Of a DNA stretch of 64,000 nt, positions 56,501 to 61,199 are shown in pieces; the stretch's first letter is position 1; each line of letters opens with the position of its first letter. This DNA is from Gordionus sp. m RMFG-2023 (lineage: Eukaryota; Nematomorpha; Gordioida; Chordodea; Parachordodidae). Under the pieces are notes generated by a model, which was not told where the DNA came from, did no database searches, and saw only the letters and a program-made list of their open reading frames with translations. Location: assembly GCF_954871325.1 (NCBI RefSeq), contig NC_088775.1:61109561-61173560 (forward strand), in the 5' to 3' direction. A program made the position numbers and the translations under genes.

Positions 56501-59312
56501 TAGGTTTTAAATGCTTAATTAAAAATGGATTGTTTCGCCTGGAAAATGTGCCTCAAAAACTAACTATTAAAGATGCCTTGGAGAAGATATTTAAATGTCT
56601 CGTAGGACTTACAATAAAAAAACGATAAGATAAAAGATAATAAAGAAATACATAATCATCCCGAGAACAATAGAAATGGAGACCAAATAAAAATAATTCA
56701 GTTAAGAATGAAGCTTTGAATAATACTCAAACTCCAAATTAATTTATTAGATTTCAATGCCACTACCTTCACCTCTCATAAAGCGCGTAATTCACTGATC
56801 ACGGAGTTCAAATAGTTTCTTACCTCCTAATCTTAGTAGCCTTTTCGAGCTGGTAATCCCGAATATATGCCAATACGGACAAGTATGAAGATTTCATTAT
56901 AAACTATTAACCTGTTTTTGCAGGGCGTCCCGATATTTAAACAGCTTTATTTTCTTGATCTGAAACATTTTCTATTTATATTTATTTTCAAAAAAATCCT
57001 GATTCAAAGTGCTTACAAATTGAGTTTTAGCGTTGTTTTTCCTAAAAATACTTTTATTTAAGTTGAACTGGTGTTTATTATTACAAAATGGTTTTAAAAC
57101 AGAAATTTTCCCTCTTTCATAGAAAAGAAGAATTTTTTGTTTTCATTCATTTGTGTTAAGCGAAAAACAGAAATATTCCTTCTCTCATTCTTAAAGAGAA
57201 GATTGTTTTCATATTCATTTACTTTGAAATTTAATCATTCTTGGTATACATTGGAACACCGGAAACTCAAGCAAGTATAAAATCTATTATATTTTAAAAT
57301 TTATTACAAAATTGTTAATTATTTATAAAGTATAAATCCTATAATTAATTATATAAAATTTATATAACTACTGCTGAAGAAAGATCATCTAGCAGCATTA
57401 ATTTACTTTGAGCCATCTAACCATGAGAATCAAAATAAGGAGGATTTTAAAGATGAAAATGAAGGTTGTATAATAAATAATTTTAGTGATACGAAGGAGT
57501 TTGAATCACACAGAGAAAGATTATATTAATGAAATATGCGAAATCGTCAAAAACAAAAAGCAAGAACATTATTGGGGATCAAATAATTTATTTCCATAAT
57601 TTTCCTAAAATTCATTCTTTCGTAAACAATTACAAATTTATTTTATCCAAATTGAATATTTTGAATTTTTGCTTTGATTAATTATAACTTGCAGTTATTT
57701 ATATTTATTGAGATACGGAAAGAAGACAGAGGGAATGTCAAAATCTTCAAATGAATTAGATTCACTATATATCAGAAGGTTATATCGATGTACATTATGT
57801 GAAAATAATTATAATTGGGAAACAAAAAATGTCGTATGAATCTCCACGAAACTTTTTTTAAAAATAAATCATATTAGACGTTATAAATAATTTACATTCA
57901 GGTTTTATCCCTGGATTCAAAAATTTGAGAAAATTTTTTTTTAAAACAATTTAGAAAAATCTTTAAAAAAAATTAACTTTGAAAATTTAAAAAAAAAAAT
58001 TCTGAGAAAATTAAAAAAAAATTACCTAGCAAAATCGTCTATATGATCATATTGGGGCAAGGGGGGGGGGTAAATTTATTGGGCTAAAAACCTGAACCAA
58101 AATGTCCTCTTATAACCATGAGTGAAAAGTGACCAGAAAAAAATTGACTAATTTATTTTTTATGACATCAGCTAAAGCTTACATGCATACTTAATAAATA
58201 ATAAGTAACATAAGATCCTTAAAGCATTTCGCATTTATTTAAGAATTTGGAATTAATATTGAATATGTTGTTGTTTTCCTTAAAAAATGCATTCTCAATA
58301 TATTTATTATTTCGCGGTAGTGCGTTCGGTATAATACTTCACACAAATACATTCGCGGTGGAAAATTCTCTACAAGGGGTTAGCGATATAAGTTTCGCCA
58401 TAACGAGTTTGCGATAATCGCTAAAATGTATTCGAAGTTAAGTTTTGCTAAAATAAATTCGCGATAATGGGTTGGCGATATTGTCTTCCTATAAATGTTT
58501 CATGGGAAAAAATTATCGGAATTGGTTTTGCTCTATTACATTCGTTATAAAATTCCTTCGCAATTAACGACATCCGCGATAAGTTTCGCGAAATATTTTT
58601 GCTGAATTGACCTGATACGTAGTAGACATATCAGTAAAATTCATTTTAATTTTATTAATTTTAATATTCAAATGTAAAAAATAATAATTTAATATATAAT
58701 GAAAGATTCATTAAATTTATACATATAAAATATAATTAAGGCATTTTAAACATTAAAATTGGCTGCGAGCCTGTTGACGCAGCTTAATTCAATATGCAGG
58801 TTCAGTGTGGGGAAAATCGCTGGCCGCAGAGTAAGCCGGTGGTCCTCAGGTCTACTATAATAATTGTTACTTAGTATTATTCATTAACAAAGGCAGACCT
58901 TTCTAAAAGGGATTGAAACATTCTCAATTTTTTTGTAATTAAAAATATTTTTATATTTATAAAAATGTTCAAAAATTTTGGTAAAGCATTTTTTTTGTTA
59001 AACTAAATTACAAAAAGGTACTCTCATACTCCACGGCATTATTTATATCAGCGGGAGTAGCCGTAGGATATGCTACATATATAACCTTAGCTTTGGGGCT
59101 ACTCTATTTTTTGCTATGCACCTTGTCTTTATTGATTATAGAGAAGGCAGGGAGAAGGACATTATTCTTAACCGGATTGGGTGGTATGTGGTTCTGCACA
59201 TTATTAATAACCATAAGTCTGGGTATTGGAAATAGACATGGGTTAGAATGGGTCTCTTTACTAGGAGTTGTTTTCATATTCGGCTATGTAGGATTTTGCG
59301 CAATTGGACCAA
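14138..59312 (+). CDS. GLUT-A: facilitative hexose transporter (SLC2A family), eight exons in view
   Basis: Exons are 14138-14560, 14907-15002, 15097-15257, 26206-26330, 54899-55069, 55277-55384, 55492-55679 and 59018-59312. All junctions are GT-AG and phases join. The product starts with a 141-residue hydrophilic N-terminus, then TM1-TM6 with [49 protein letters not shown] and PESPRYLL. After the central loop come TM7 and TM8 with SQQLTAISA and EKAGRRTL, then TM9-TM10 ending AIGP. The last exons (IPWF region, PETKG tail) lie beyond 59312 and were not found in the window. The usual sugar-contacting Asn of QQLSGIN is Ser here. Intron 4 is about 28.6 kb and full of transposons. Confidence 0.92.
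14562..14800. repeat. 110-bp tandem duplication with poly-G in GLUT-A intron 1
   Basis: Two copies of a ~110-bp unit begin around 'gcatctc(t/c)tttcttgcaagc' at 14587 and 14697. Each ends with 'gacttataaaaa' followed by a run of about ten Gs. The copies differ by only a few bases, so the duplication is recent. It starts just inside the exon 1 donor. Confidence 0.85.
14907..15002 (+). CDS. GLUT-A exon 2: TM1
   Basis: A 96-bp phase-0 exon encoding [15 protein letters not shown], then [17 protein letters not shown]. It is the exact counterpart of GLUT-B exon 2. Acceptor ag is at 14905-14906 and donor gt at 15003-15004. Confidence 0.92.
15097..15257 (+). CDS. GLUT-A exon 3: TM2
   Basis: A 161-bp exon encoding [19 protein letters not shown], then [18 protein letters not shown]. 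It ends in phase 2 at the donor 15258-15259. The N-Q-T in the outer loop is a possible N-glycosylation site, as in many GLUT proteins. Confidence 0.92.
15322..15840. mobile_element. Possible pogo/Tigger-like fragment (same repeat as 43210-43610)
   Basis: The sequence starts 'ggggagacctggggaaag' and shares ordered landmarks with 43210-43610. These are 'acccaaaa', then 'ttataaaaatcatcttctag' against 'ttataaaaatcaccctctag', then 'gcaaaatatatt', and 'ttggggta(a/g)agttg' followed by 'tgggtaaaa'. The short basic frame at 15619-15828 has no recognised domain. The opening is like pogo-type termini, but the family is uncertain. Confidence 0.4.
16190..16440 (-). pseudogene. LINE fragment: C-terminal endonuclease-like region
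   Basis: The minus strand encodes RRSDGIS, a short gap, then [10 protein letters not shown], and in another frame [18 protein letters not shown]. The same D-G, then W-D-Y-T-x-x-D spacing occurs in the LINE at 33440-34830. It matches the restriction-enzyme-like C-terminal domain seen in some non-LTR retrotransposons. Frames are broken and only about 250 bp can be recognised. Confidence 0.5.
16441..18560. other. Unassigned intronic sequence (GLUT-A intron 3)
   Basis: I see no recognisable coding motif, terminal repeat or RNA gene. The frame at 16998-17180 is a short, K/F/I-rich string in low-complexity DNA. Confidence 0.5.
18561..20435 (+). mobile_element. mariner/Tc1 (IS630-type) transposon remnant
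   Basis: Inverted ends of about 80 bp pair 18561-18640 with 20355-20435: 'gatgatttaatcatgttga' on the left against 'gatttaatgaaacatgttga' on the right strand, then 'cagataaaaatatttt' and 'gcaaaaataat'. The plus strand encodes pieces of a DDE transposase. [20 protein letters not shown] holds the first Asp at about 19507. [10 protein letters not shown] at 19706 is the place of the second Asp, here Asn. [15 protein letters not shown] at 19795 is the third site, normally Asp or Glu, here Lys. Frames are also broken, so the copy is inactive. Confidence 0.75.
20500..20800. repeat. Dispersed repeat B, copy 1
   Basis: This stretch resembles 60130-60350: 'aaaattgtttattat', 'ttgaaatat', 'gtacttttac' style landmarks, and then words rich in 'tcggat' and 'gatcgg'. 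It carries no coding sequence. It is probably the end of a DNA transposon, as the GATCGG-rich end is unlike the background. Confidence 0.45.
21987..22281. mobile_element. 295-bp MITE with 24-bp inverted ends and TA duplication
   Basis: The left end CCTAGACTGACGATTCATTC continues as ATTAAAA, and the right end is its exact inverse. TA flanks both sides (21985-21986 and 22282-22283). Inner inverted similarity ('caaatcagctgg' against 'ccagctgatttg') extends further. It has no coding capacity. The TA duplication places it with mariner/Tc1-type MITEs. Confidence 0.85.
23227..24467 (-). mobile_element. hAT element (DUF659-like) with near-perfect 8-bp target duplication
   Basis: The left end is CAGGGTTATGCATTTGACCGG and the right end is inverse, with a matching ACCGGTCAA motif just inside. 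Flanks are CTTTTAAG and CTTTTAGG, 7 of 8 identical. On the minus strand around 23420-23530 the frame reads [19 protein letters not shown], then [11 protein letters not shown], the C-terminal signature of hAT transposases. The rest of the gene is broken and shortened. Confidence 0.8.
25234..25826. mobile_element. 593-bp non-autonomous hAT element with perfect 8-bp duplication
   Basis: The left end is CAGCGTCTACATGAGCGGG and the right end the inverse of CAGCGTCTACACGACAGG. TATTATCA is present at 25226-25233 and 25827-25834. Poly-G and G-rich blocks lie inside both ends. It has no transposase. The perfect duplication points to a fairly recent insertion in GLUT-A intron 3. Confidence 0.85.
26206..26330 (+). 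CDS. GLUT-A exon 4: TM3-TM4
   Basis: A 125-bp exon whose first base completes the Arg of GRK. It encodes [20 protein letters not shown], then [11 protein letters not shown]. Acceptor ag is at 26204-26205 and donor gt at 26331-26332. It is isolated between introns of about 10.9 and 28.6 kb. Its length and phase equal GLUT-B exon 4. Confidence 0.9.
26331..29261. other. Start of the giant GLUT-A intron 4, mostly unassigned
   Basis: I see no gene here. A C run lies near 27661. Bases about 28190-28650 and 28700-29180 look like two highly diverged copies of one sequence, sharing 'tattagta', 'aaagaattattagta' and 'ataaa(c/g)aaaatgaaaa' type words. At 28146 'cagtggtgtcccgtttta' resembles a hAT end, but no partner was found. 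Confidence 0.4.
29275..29462. repeat. 21-bp subterminal minisatellite, left arm
   Basis: About nine units of a 21-bp repeat, purine-rich core AAAAAAGGAAAA followed by a variable GTNNCAATC. One unit carries an extra insertion. The inverse array is at 31870-32185 in the right arm, longer and more varied. Confidence 0.85.
31870..32185. repeat. 21-bp subterminal minisatellite, right arm (inverse)
   Basis: Inverse counterpart of the left-arm array, with units of the type GATTGACACTTTTCCTTTTTT. It has more units than the left arm and several shortened ones, so the arrays have changed length independently. The plus-strand frame at 32063-32266 is only this array read as protein. Confidence 0.85.
32200..32955. 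other. Unassigned intronic sequence with one hAT-like end
   Basis: No gene is seen. At 32588-32640 a G-rich and C-rich stretch ends in 'cctacgccactg', the inverse of CAGTGGCGTAGG, a common hAT terminus. No opposite end was found, so it is listed as a remnant only. Confidence 0.4.
33440..34830 (-). mobile_element. 5'-truncated LINE (non-LTR retrotransposon) with endonuclease-like tail
   Basis: Reading on the minus strand, LYLDD at 34815-34801 is the catalytic motif of reverse transcriptase. It is followed by [18 protein letters not shown] and a [20 protein letters not shown] region. Further on come [19 protein letters not shown], then [10 protein letters not shown] and DYTYVDYA near 33693-33775, resembling a restriction-enzyme-like endonuclease domain. 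The element begins abruptly at the YLDD motif, a typical 5' truncation, and has several frame breaks. It sits inside the piggyBac at 32960-35779. Confidence 0.75.
35159..35446 (+). pseudogene. piggyBac transposase C-terminus with cysteine-rich finger
   Basis: The frame ends with [19 protein letters not shown], then [13 protein letters not shown]. The spaced C-x2-C ... C-x-C ... C-x2-H pattern is the cysteine-rich DNA-binding domain at the end of piggyBac transposases. Its position just inside the right TTAA end agrees. The catalytic Asp residues are not present in this fragment. Confidence 0.75.
35784..36660. other. Unassigned intronic sequence
   Basis: No recognisable element. A minus-strand frame at 36375-36650 is hydrophobic (F, I, Y rich). 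Such frames arise by chance in AT-rich DNA and I do not call it a gene. Confidence 0.5.
36669..37785 (+). mobile_element. hAT (DUF4371/ZMYM-type) fragment, plus strand
   Basis: It starts near CATTGGCGTACGCAGC, similar to the hAT terminus CAGTGGCGTACGCAG, followed by a poly-G block. Broken frames encode [13 protein letters not shown], a [13 protein letters not shown] region with [12 protein letters not shown], and near 37700 TNERTFF followed by KLKCTYR, the dimerisation signature. Bases 36695-37373 are duplicated at 41134-41797. Confidence 0.65.
37790..38600 (-). pseudogene. hAT (DUF4371/ZMYM-type) fragment, minus strand
   Basis: The minus strand encodes [19 protein letters not shown], then [20 protein letters not shown], the RNase-H-like core seen in ZMYM1-like hAT transposases (usually Q-x-Y-D-G-A-x-N-M). 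It then reads through a region expected to hold the TRW motif. Stops and frame breaks are frequent. It is back to back with the plus-strand fragment, so two copies or a rearranged one lie together. Confidence 0.6.
39340..39431. repeat. hAT-type terminal sequence (inverse of CAGGGGCGGACTGG)
   Basis: Bases 39415-39431 read 'gaccagtccgcccctg'. Together with the preceding GGCCxCGTGGGCCAAATGCTC-like stretch this is a hAT end that is common in invertebrate genomes. No opposite end was identified. Confidence 0.5.
39440..40855. other. Unassigned AT-rich intronic sequence
   Basis: Long A/T homopolymer-rich stretch with no coding frame, terminal repeat or RNA gene that I can recognise. Confidence 0.55.
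40861..40975. repeat. GC-rich hAT-type end (TAGACCTGTGCGCCG)
   Basis: The sequence 'tagacctgtgcgccgacggc' followed by CGGCG-rich inverted words stands out from the AT-rich background. The same start 'tagacctgtgcaccg' occurs at 55755, where a hAT transposase tail follows. It therefore represents a second member of that hAT family, here only its end. Confidence 0.55.
41134..42153 (+). mobile_element. hAT (DUF4371/ZMYM-type) C-terminal fragment, second copy
   Basis: The first 660 bp are a direct repeat of 36695-37373. The frame at 41374-41565 reads [20 protein letters not shown]. After an insertion (41813-42000) the end of the gene is seen as [20 protein letters not shown] and [13 protein letters not shown], the hAT dimerisation tail, followed by a stop. 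It is non-functional. Confidence 0.65.
41813..42000. mobile_element. 188-bp MITE-like insertion with CAGGCCC ends
   Basis: It starts CAGGCCCGGCCCGG and ends GGGCTGGGCCTG, so the ends are roughly inverse. It interrupts the C-terminal coding region of the hAT fragment. No clear 8-bp target duplication was found. It could be a small non-autonomous hAT. Confidence 0.45.
42160..43205. other. Unassigned intronic sequence
   Basis: AT-rich, with a C run at about 42374. The minus-strand frame at 42555-42788 has no recognisable motif. Confidence 0.5.
43210..43765. mobile_element. Possible pogo/Tigger-like fragment, split by the gypsy fossil
   Basis: Homologous to 15322-15700 over several hundred bases, including 'ttataaaaatca', 'gcaaaatatatt' and 'ttggggtaaagttg'. 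It is cut at 43765 by the LTR element. Similar words reappear at 47535 after that element, so the fossil probably inserted into this older repeat. Confidence 0.45.
43766..43939 (+). repeat. Left LTR of the gypsy fossil
   Basis: Matches the right LTR over 'gattttgg'-, 'taaacgattttgtaaaagta'- and 'aaatcacttcatttca'-type blocks. It is 174 bp here against 141 bp on the right because of internal indels. Confidence 0.85.
47313..47453 (+). repeat. Right LTR of the gypsy fossil
   Basis: Starts TGTAATGTATTAATATAAAT and ends in CA, collinear with the left LTR. It is followed by CTAAG, the target duplication. Confidence 0.85.
47459..47900 (-). pseudogene. Zinc-finger-like fragment, possibly the tail of a pogo/Tigger transposase
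   Basis: The minus strand near 47680-47760 encodes [16 protein letters not shown], a C-x2-C ... W-A-H-x2-C pattern like the PHD-type finger at the end of some insect Tigger/jerky-like transposases. Upstream, at 47535, 'ccttgggtaagttggcaag' resembles the 'ccttggggtaaagttgg' word at 43550. This would be the other half of the element split by the gypsy fossil. The evidence is short. Confidence 0.4.
47901..48856. other. Unassigned intronic sequence
   Basis: AT-rich. A 'gagctctcgttactaaatga' word at 48120 resembles the inner arm of the palindromic element at 29264-32196. No gene is seen. Confidence 0.45.
49360..50890 (-). pseudogene. hAT transposase, broken
   Basis: Reading on the minus strand: [20 protein letters not shown], then [53 protein letters not shown] with [10 protein letters not shown], and [18 protein letters not shown]. 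It ends with [20 protein letters not shown]. These are the ordered landmarks of hobo/Ac-type transposases, including the T-x-D-x-W-S region, here V-V-S-W-S with the usual Asp missing, and the C-x-x-H-T-L motif. Several stops and frame breaks interrupt it. The plus-strand frame at 50898-51293 is not a gene. Confidence 0.75.
51638..53281 (-). mobile_element. Internally deleted piggyBac inside the hAT
   Basis: The left end is TTAA (51634-51637) plus CCCTTTACCACATGATG. The right end is the inverse of CCCTTTATTACATATGAC at about 53281, where the TTAA is changed. The minus-strand coding order is [11 protein letters not shown] (52600-52660), [18 protein letters not shown] (52277), [52 protein letters not shown], then directly the cysteine-rich tail [10 protein letters not shown] and [12 protein letters not shown]. 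The catalytic middle, with most of the DDD residues, is deleted, so the copy cannot encode an active enzyme. Confidence 0.82.
53760..54345. mobile_element. Third, shortened copy of the 48857-53741 hAT family
   Basis: It shares 'tctttattttcaaa', 'attagatca', 'ggtcaggataaaattatatc' and the terminal 'cgttac' words with the larger copy, but is under 600 bp. It looks like a non-autonomous derivative or an eroded end, directly adjacent to the larger copy. Confidence 0.55.
54346..54898. other. Intron 4 end with GTAACT-rich words
   Basis: Around 54400-54490 words such as 'agtaactagttacc' recur, reminiscent of the hAT ends nearby. The last 100 bp are the normal approach to the exon 5 acceptor. Confidence 0.4.
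54899..55069 (+). CDS. GLUT-A exon 5: TM4-TM5
   Basis: A 171-bp exon. With the last base of exon 4 it reads [20 protein letters not shown], then [20 protein letters not shown] and [16 protein letters not shown]. The conserved Gln of the TM5 HQ motif, which contacts sugar in GLUT1, is kept. Acceptor ag is at 54897-54898 and donor gt at 55070-55071. Confidence 0.93.
55277..55384 (+). CDS. GLUT-A exon 6: TM6 and PESPR loop
   Basis: A 108-bp exon encoding [20 protein letters not shown], then [16 protein letters not shown]. Its length and phase are the same as GLUT-B exon 6. Acceptor ag is at 55275-55276 and donor gt at 55385-55386. The preceding intron is 207 bp. Confidence 0.92.
55492..55679 (+). 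CDS. GLUT-A exon 7: central loop end and TM7
   Basis: A 188-bp exon. It encodes [40 protein letters not shown] and [14 protein letters not shown]. The usual family motif is QQLSGINA; here Gly-Ile-Asn is Ala-Ile-Ser. The acceptor is the ag at 55490-55491 and the donor the gt at 55680-55681. The apparent Met start in the open frame upstream is intron. Confidence 0.92.
55755..56640 (-). mobile_element. hAT (Ac/hobo-type) fragment in GLUT-A intron 7
   Basis: The end 'tagacctgtgcaccgtcagc' is of hAT type and matches the one at 40861. The minus strand at 56370-56180 encodes [20 protein letters not shown], then [14 protein letters not shown], the C-terminal dimerisation region (normally P-A-T-S-A-x-S-E-R). 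Upstream, [13 protein letters not shown] belongs to the same protein. The opposite end is not recognised, and stops interrupt the frame. Confidence 0.7.
56930..58617. repeat. Dispersed repeat element A, copy 2
   Basis: Collinear with 3540-5075: 'cccgatatt', 'gcttacaaattgag', a poly-G run at 58062, 'ctaaaaacc', 'aaccatgagtga', the TTCGC array (58310-58600) and the end 'gaattgacctgatacg'. The array is eroded and shorter and the 84-bp order is lost. It lies in GLUT-A intron 7. Confidence 0.7.
59018..59312 (+). CDS. GLUT-A exon 8: TM7-TM10
   Basis: A 295-bp exon encoding [20 protein letters not shown], a TM8 helix, [20 protein letters not shown], a TM9 helix, and [25 protein letters not shown] is the signature between TM8 and TM9. 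The helix position that is Asn317 in human GLUT1 aligns to Tyr when counted back from the Glu of EKAGRR, though the loop here is three residues longer. The donor gt is at 59313-59314 in phase 1. No later exon was found. Confidence 0.92.
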
Positions 59313-59985
59313 GTAATTTATATAAGAATTTTTATTATAATACTTAAAATACAATCAAAATTTGTTGGGATGGATATTCTCTAACTTTCATATTTCAGTA
59401 TTTAATTTCTTTTTTTTAAATATTCAATTTTTATTTATTGATCGAGTTTTCCTATTAAATATTTCTTCAAAGAATTAATAGAATTTTATGTATAATATAA
59501 CTATAATGAAAAAATCAACTCATAATAATAAAAAATTATTTTGATAAGACAAAAATATGATGCTTATTAATAGCCTTAGCACGAAATTTTTATATAAAAA
59601 AAATATTTTTACCATGTTTATAGGTTTGGTATCATTAATTTTTCTGACATTATCAATTTTTGAAAAAACATAAAAGAGGGTTTTAATAATTAGCTTTCCT
59701 AACTTAATAACAATCCTCTCTTATGGCTTTGTAAAACATTAAGCTGATGATGATATTTATTTTTTATTAAACAATGTAAAGAAATGAAGAATATCATCGA
59801 AATTAACAGTCTTTAATATTTTAGTGAGTAATATGTAGCTCAGTCGATAATTTTTGAACGCGTTTCCTCCATTCTTCTAAATCATTTATAAAGAGTGGCT
59901 TGCTGGATCTATCCGTGAGTCTTAATGATTAGATCATAATTCTGGGAAAGTTAGCTAAGAACGAAAGGATAAGTTTTTTTTGTAG
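59313..59985. other. Unassigned sequence downstream of exon 8
   Basis: Presumably intron 8 of GLUT-A. I looked for the expected I-P-W-F exon and did not find it. AT-rich, no other feature. Confidence 0.45.
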
Positions 59986-59987
59986 AC

Positions 59988-60350
59988 CCCTGCACTAGCT
60001 AATTCAATTTCGAGTTTGAATTTTCTCAAACTTGGTCGGATTCGGATCTTGATTTTAAAATTTACTTTGGACCTAATCGGGTTCCGGCGTTGACAATTAA
60101 ATTATATTGTTTTCCTAATGTTTTTTTGAATATTTTTTTCAAGAATAACCACAAAATTGTTTATTATTGAAATATGGTACTTTTACAACAGTCAAATAAA
60201 AAAGGTTCGAATCTGATCGGGCCCATTTTATAAAATTTTGGATCATATCAGACCTGAATCATTGGGGGAAAAAATAATAGGGTCGGATAGGTGAGAAAAA
60301 AATTTTTTCGTATCGAATCGGATCTAAAAAAAAATAAGCCTAATAGAGGG
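59988..60350. repeat. Dispersed repeat B, copy 2
   Basis: Resembles 20500-20800 with words such as 'tcggattcggatc', 'aaaattgtttattat' and 'gggtcggat'. The edge 'cccctgcactagc' may be an end of the element. It is non-coding. Confidence 0.45.
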
Positions 60351-60589
60351 CTCTATTTTCTTGAAAGGCTAATAAAGCTATTTGGAATCAAGATTGTAAA
60401 CCATCTTATCGAAGAATCATATATTAAGGGGCCTTTCTAAAACTTAAGCTTCTTATTCCAACCATTATTTTATATAAAATTACTAGATTTTTATTTGATT
60501 ATCATCTGAAAATAAAATTTTATAAACAGATATTATATAGCTATTTTCAGGAATTATACCCATTAGTTTGAAATATAATTATGCTCGAG

Positions 60590-61180
60590 CCCCGCTATTC
60601 CCATAAAGTCGGTGCCTATGTAACTTATAGTGTTTACAAATTGAGCAATAGAAATTTTTAGTGTTGTTTTCTAAAACGCTTCGTTGTTTAAATTAAAATC
60701 GCATTTTTTTCAAATTTGAAAAATATACAAACTATTTTGTCTTTTTTTTACCTCAAAAAAATAGGTTTAACAATTTTCAAGTTACTATTTAAAACATTGT
60801 TTATGAAATGCAAAACAAAAGCGGTCCAATTTGTAAAAACTATCTAGTTTGCAAACTAAATAGTAGATAATTTTAATTTTATGGATTTTTCTTATCGTTT
60901 AAATCCCTCCACTTTTAATATAATAAACACATAGGTGCTGATGATAGAAGTGGCTATTTATATTCAAATATAAAATGACAGTTTTTTCCGTTAAAGACAT
61001 CTGCGAAAAGATATTTTAATTAAAAAATGCAATTCTGCGAATATATTACATAAAATCATTATCAAAATCGCATTTCCGCAAATATATAATCATGAATATA
61101 TTATTTAATGCGTTACAGTGATTAATATCGCGCATTTCCATATTTTTCGCGTGAAATATTATCGCGAGGCTAGGAATATA
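60590..61180. repeat. Dispersed repeat element A, degenerate third copy
   Basis: Contains 'gtttacaaattgagca', 'tagtgttgttttctaaaa' and, at 61000-61170, scattered 'ttcgcg' and 'tgcgaa' words as in the TTCGC arrays. It is much more diverged than the other two copies. Confidence 0.45.
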
Positions 61181-61199
61181 AATATATTTTATTTTAGCG

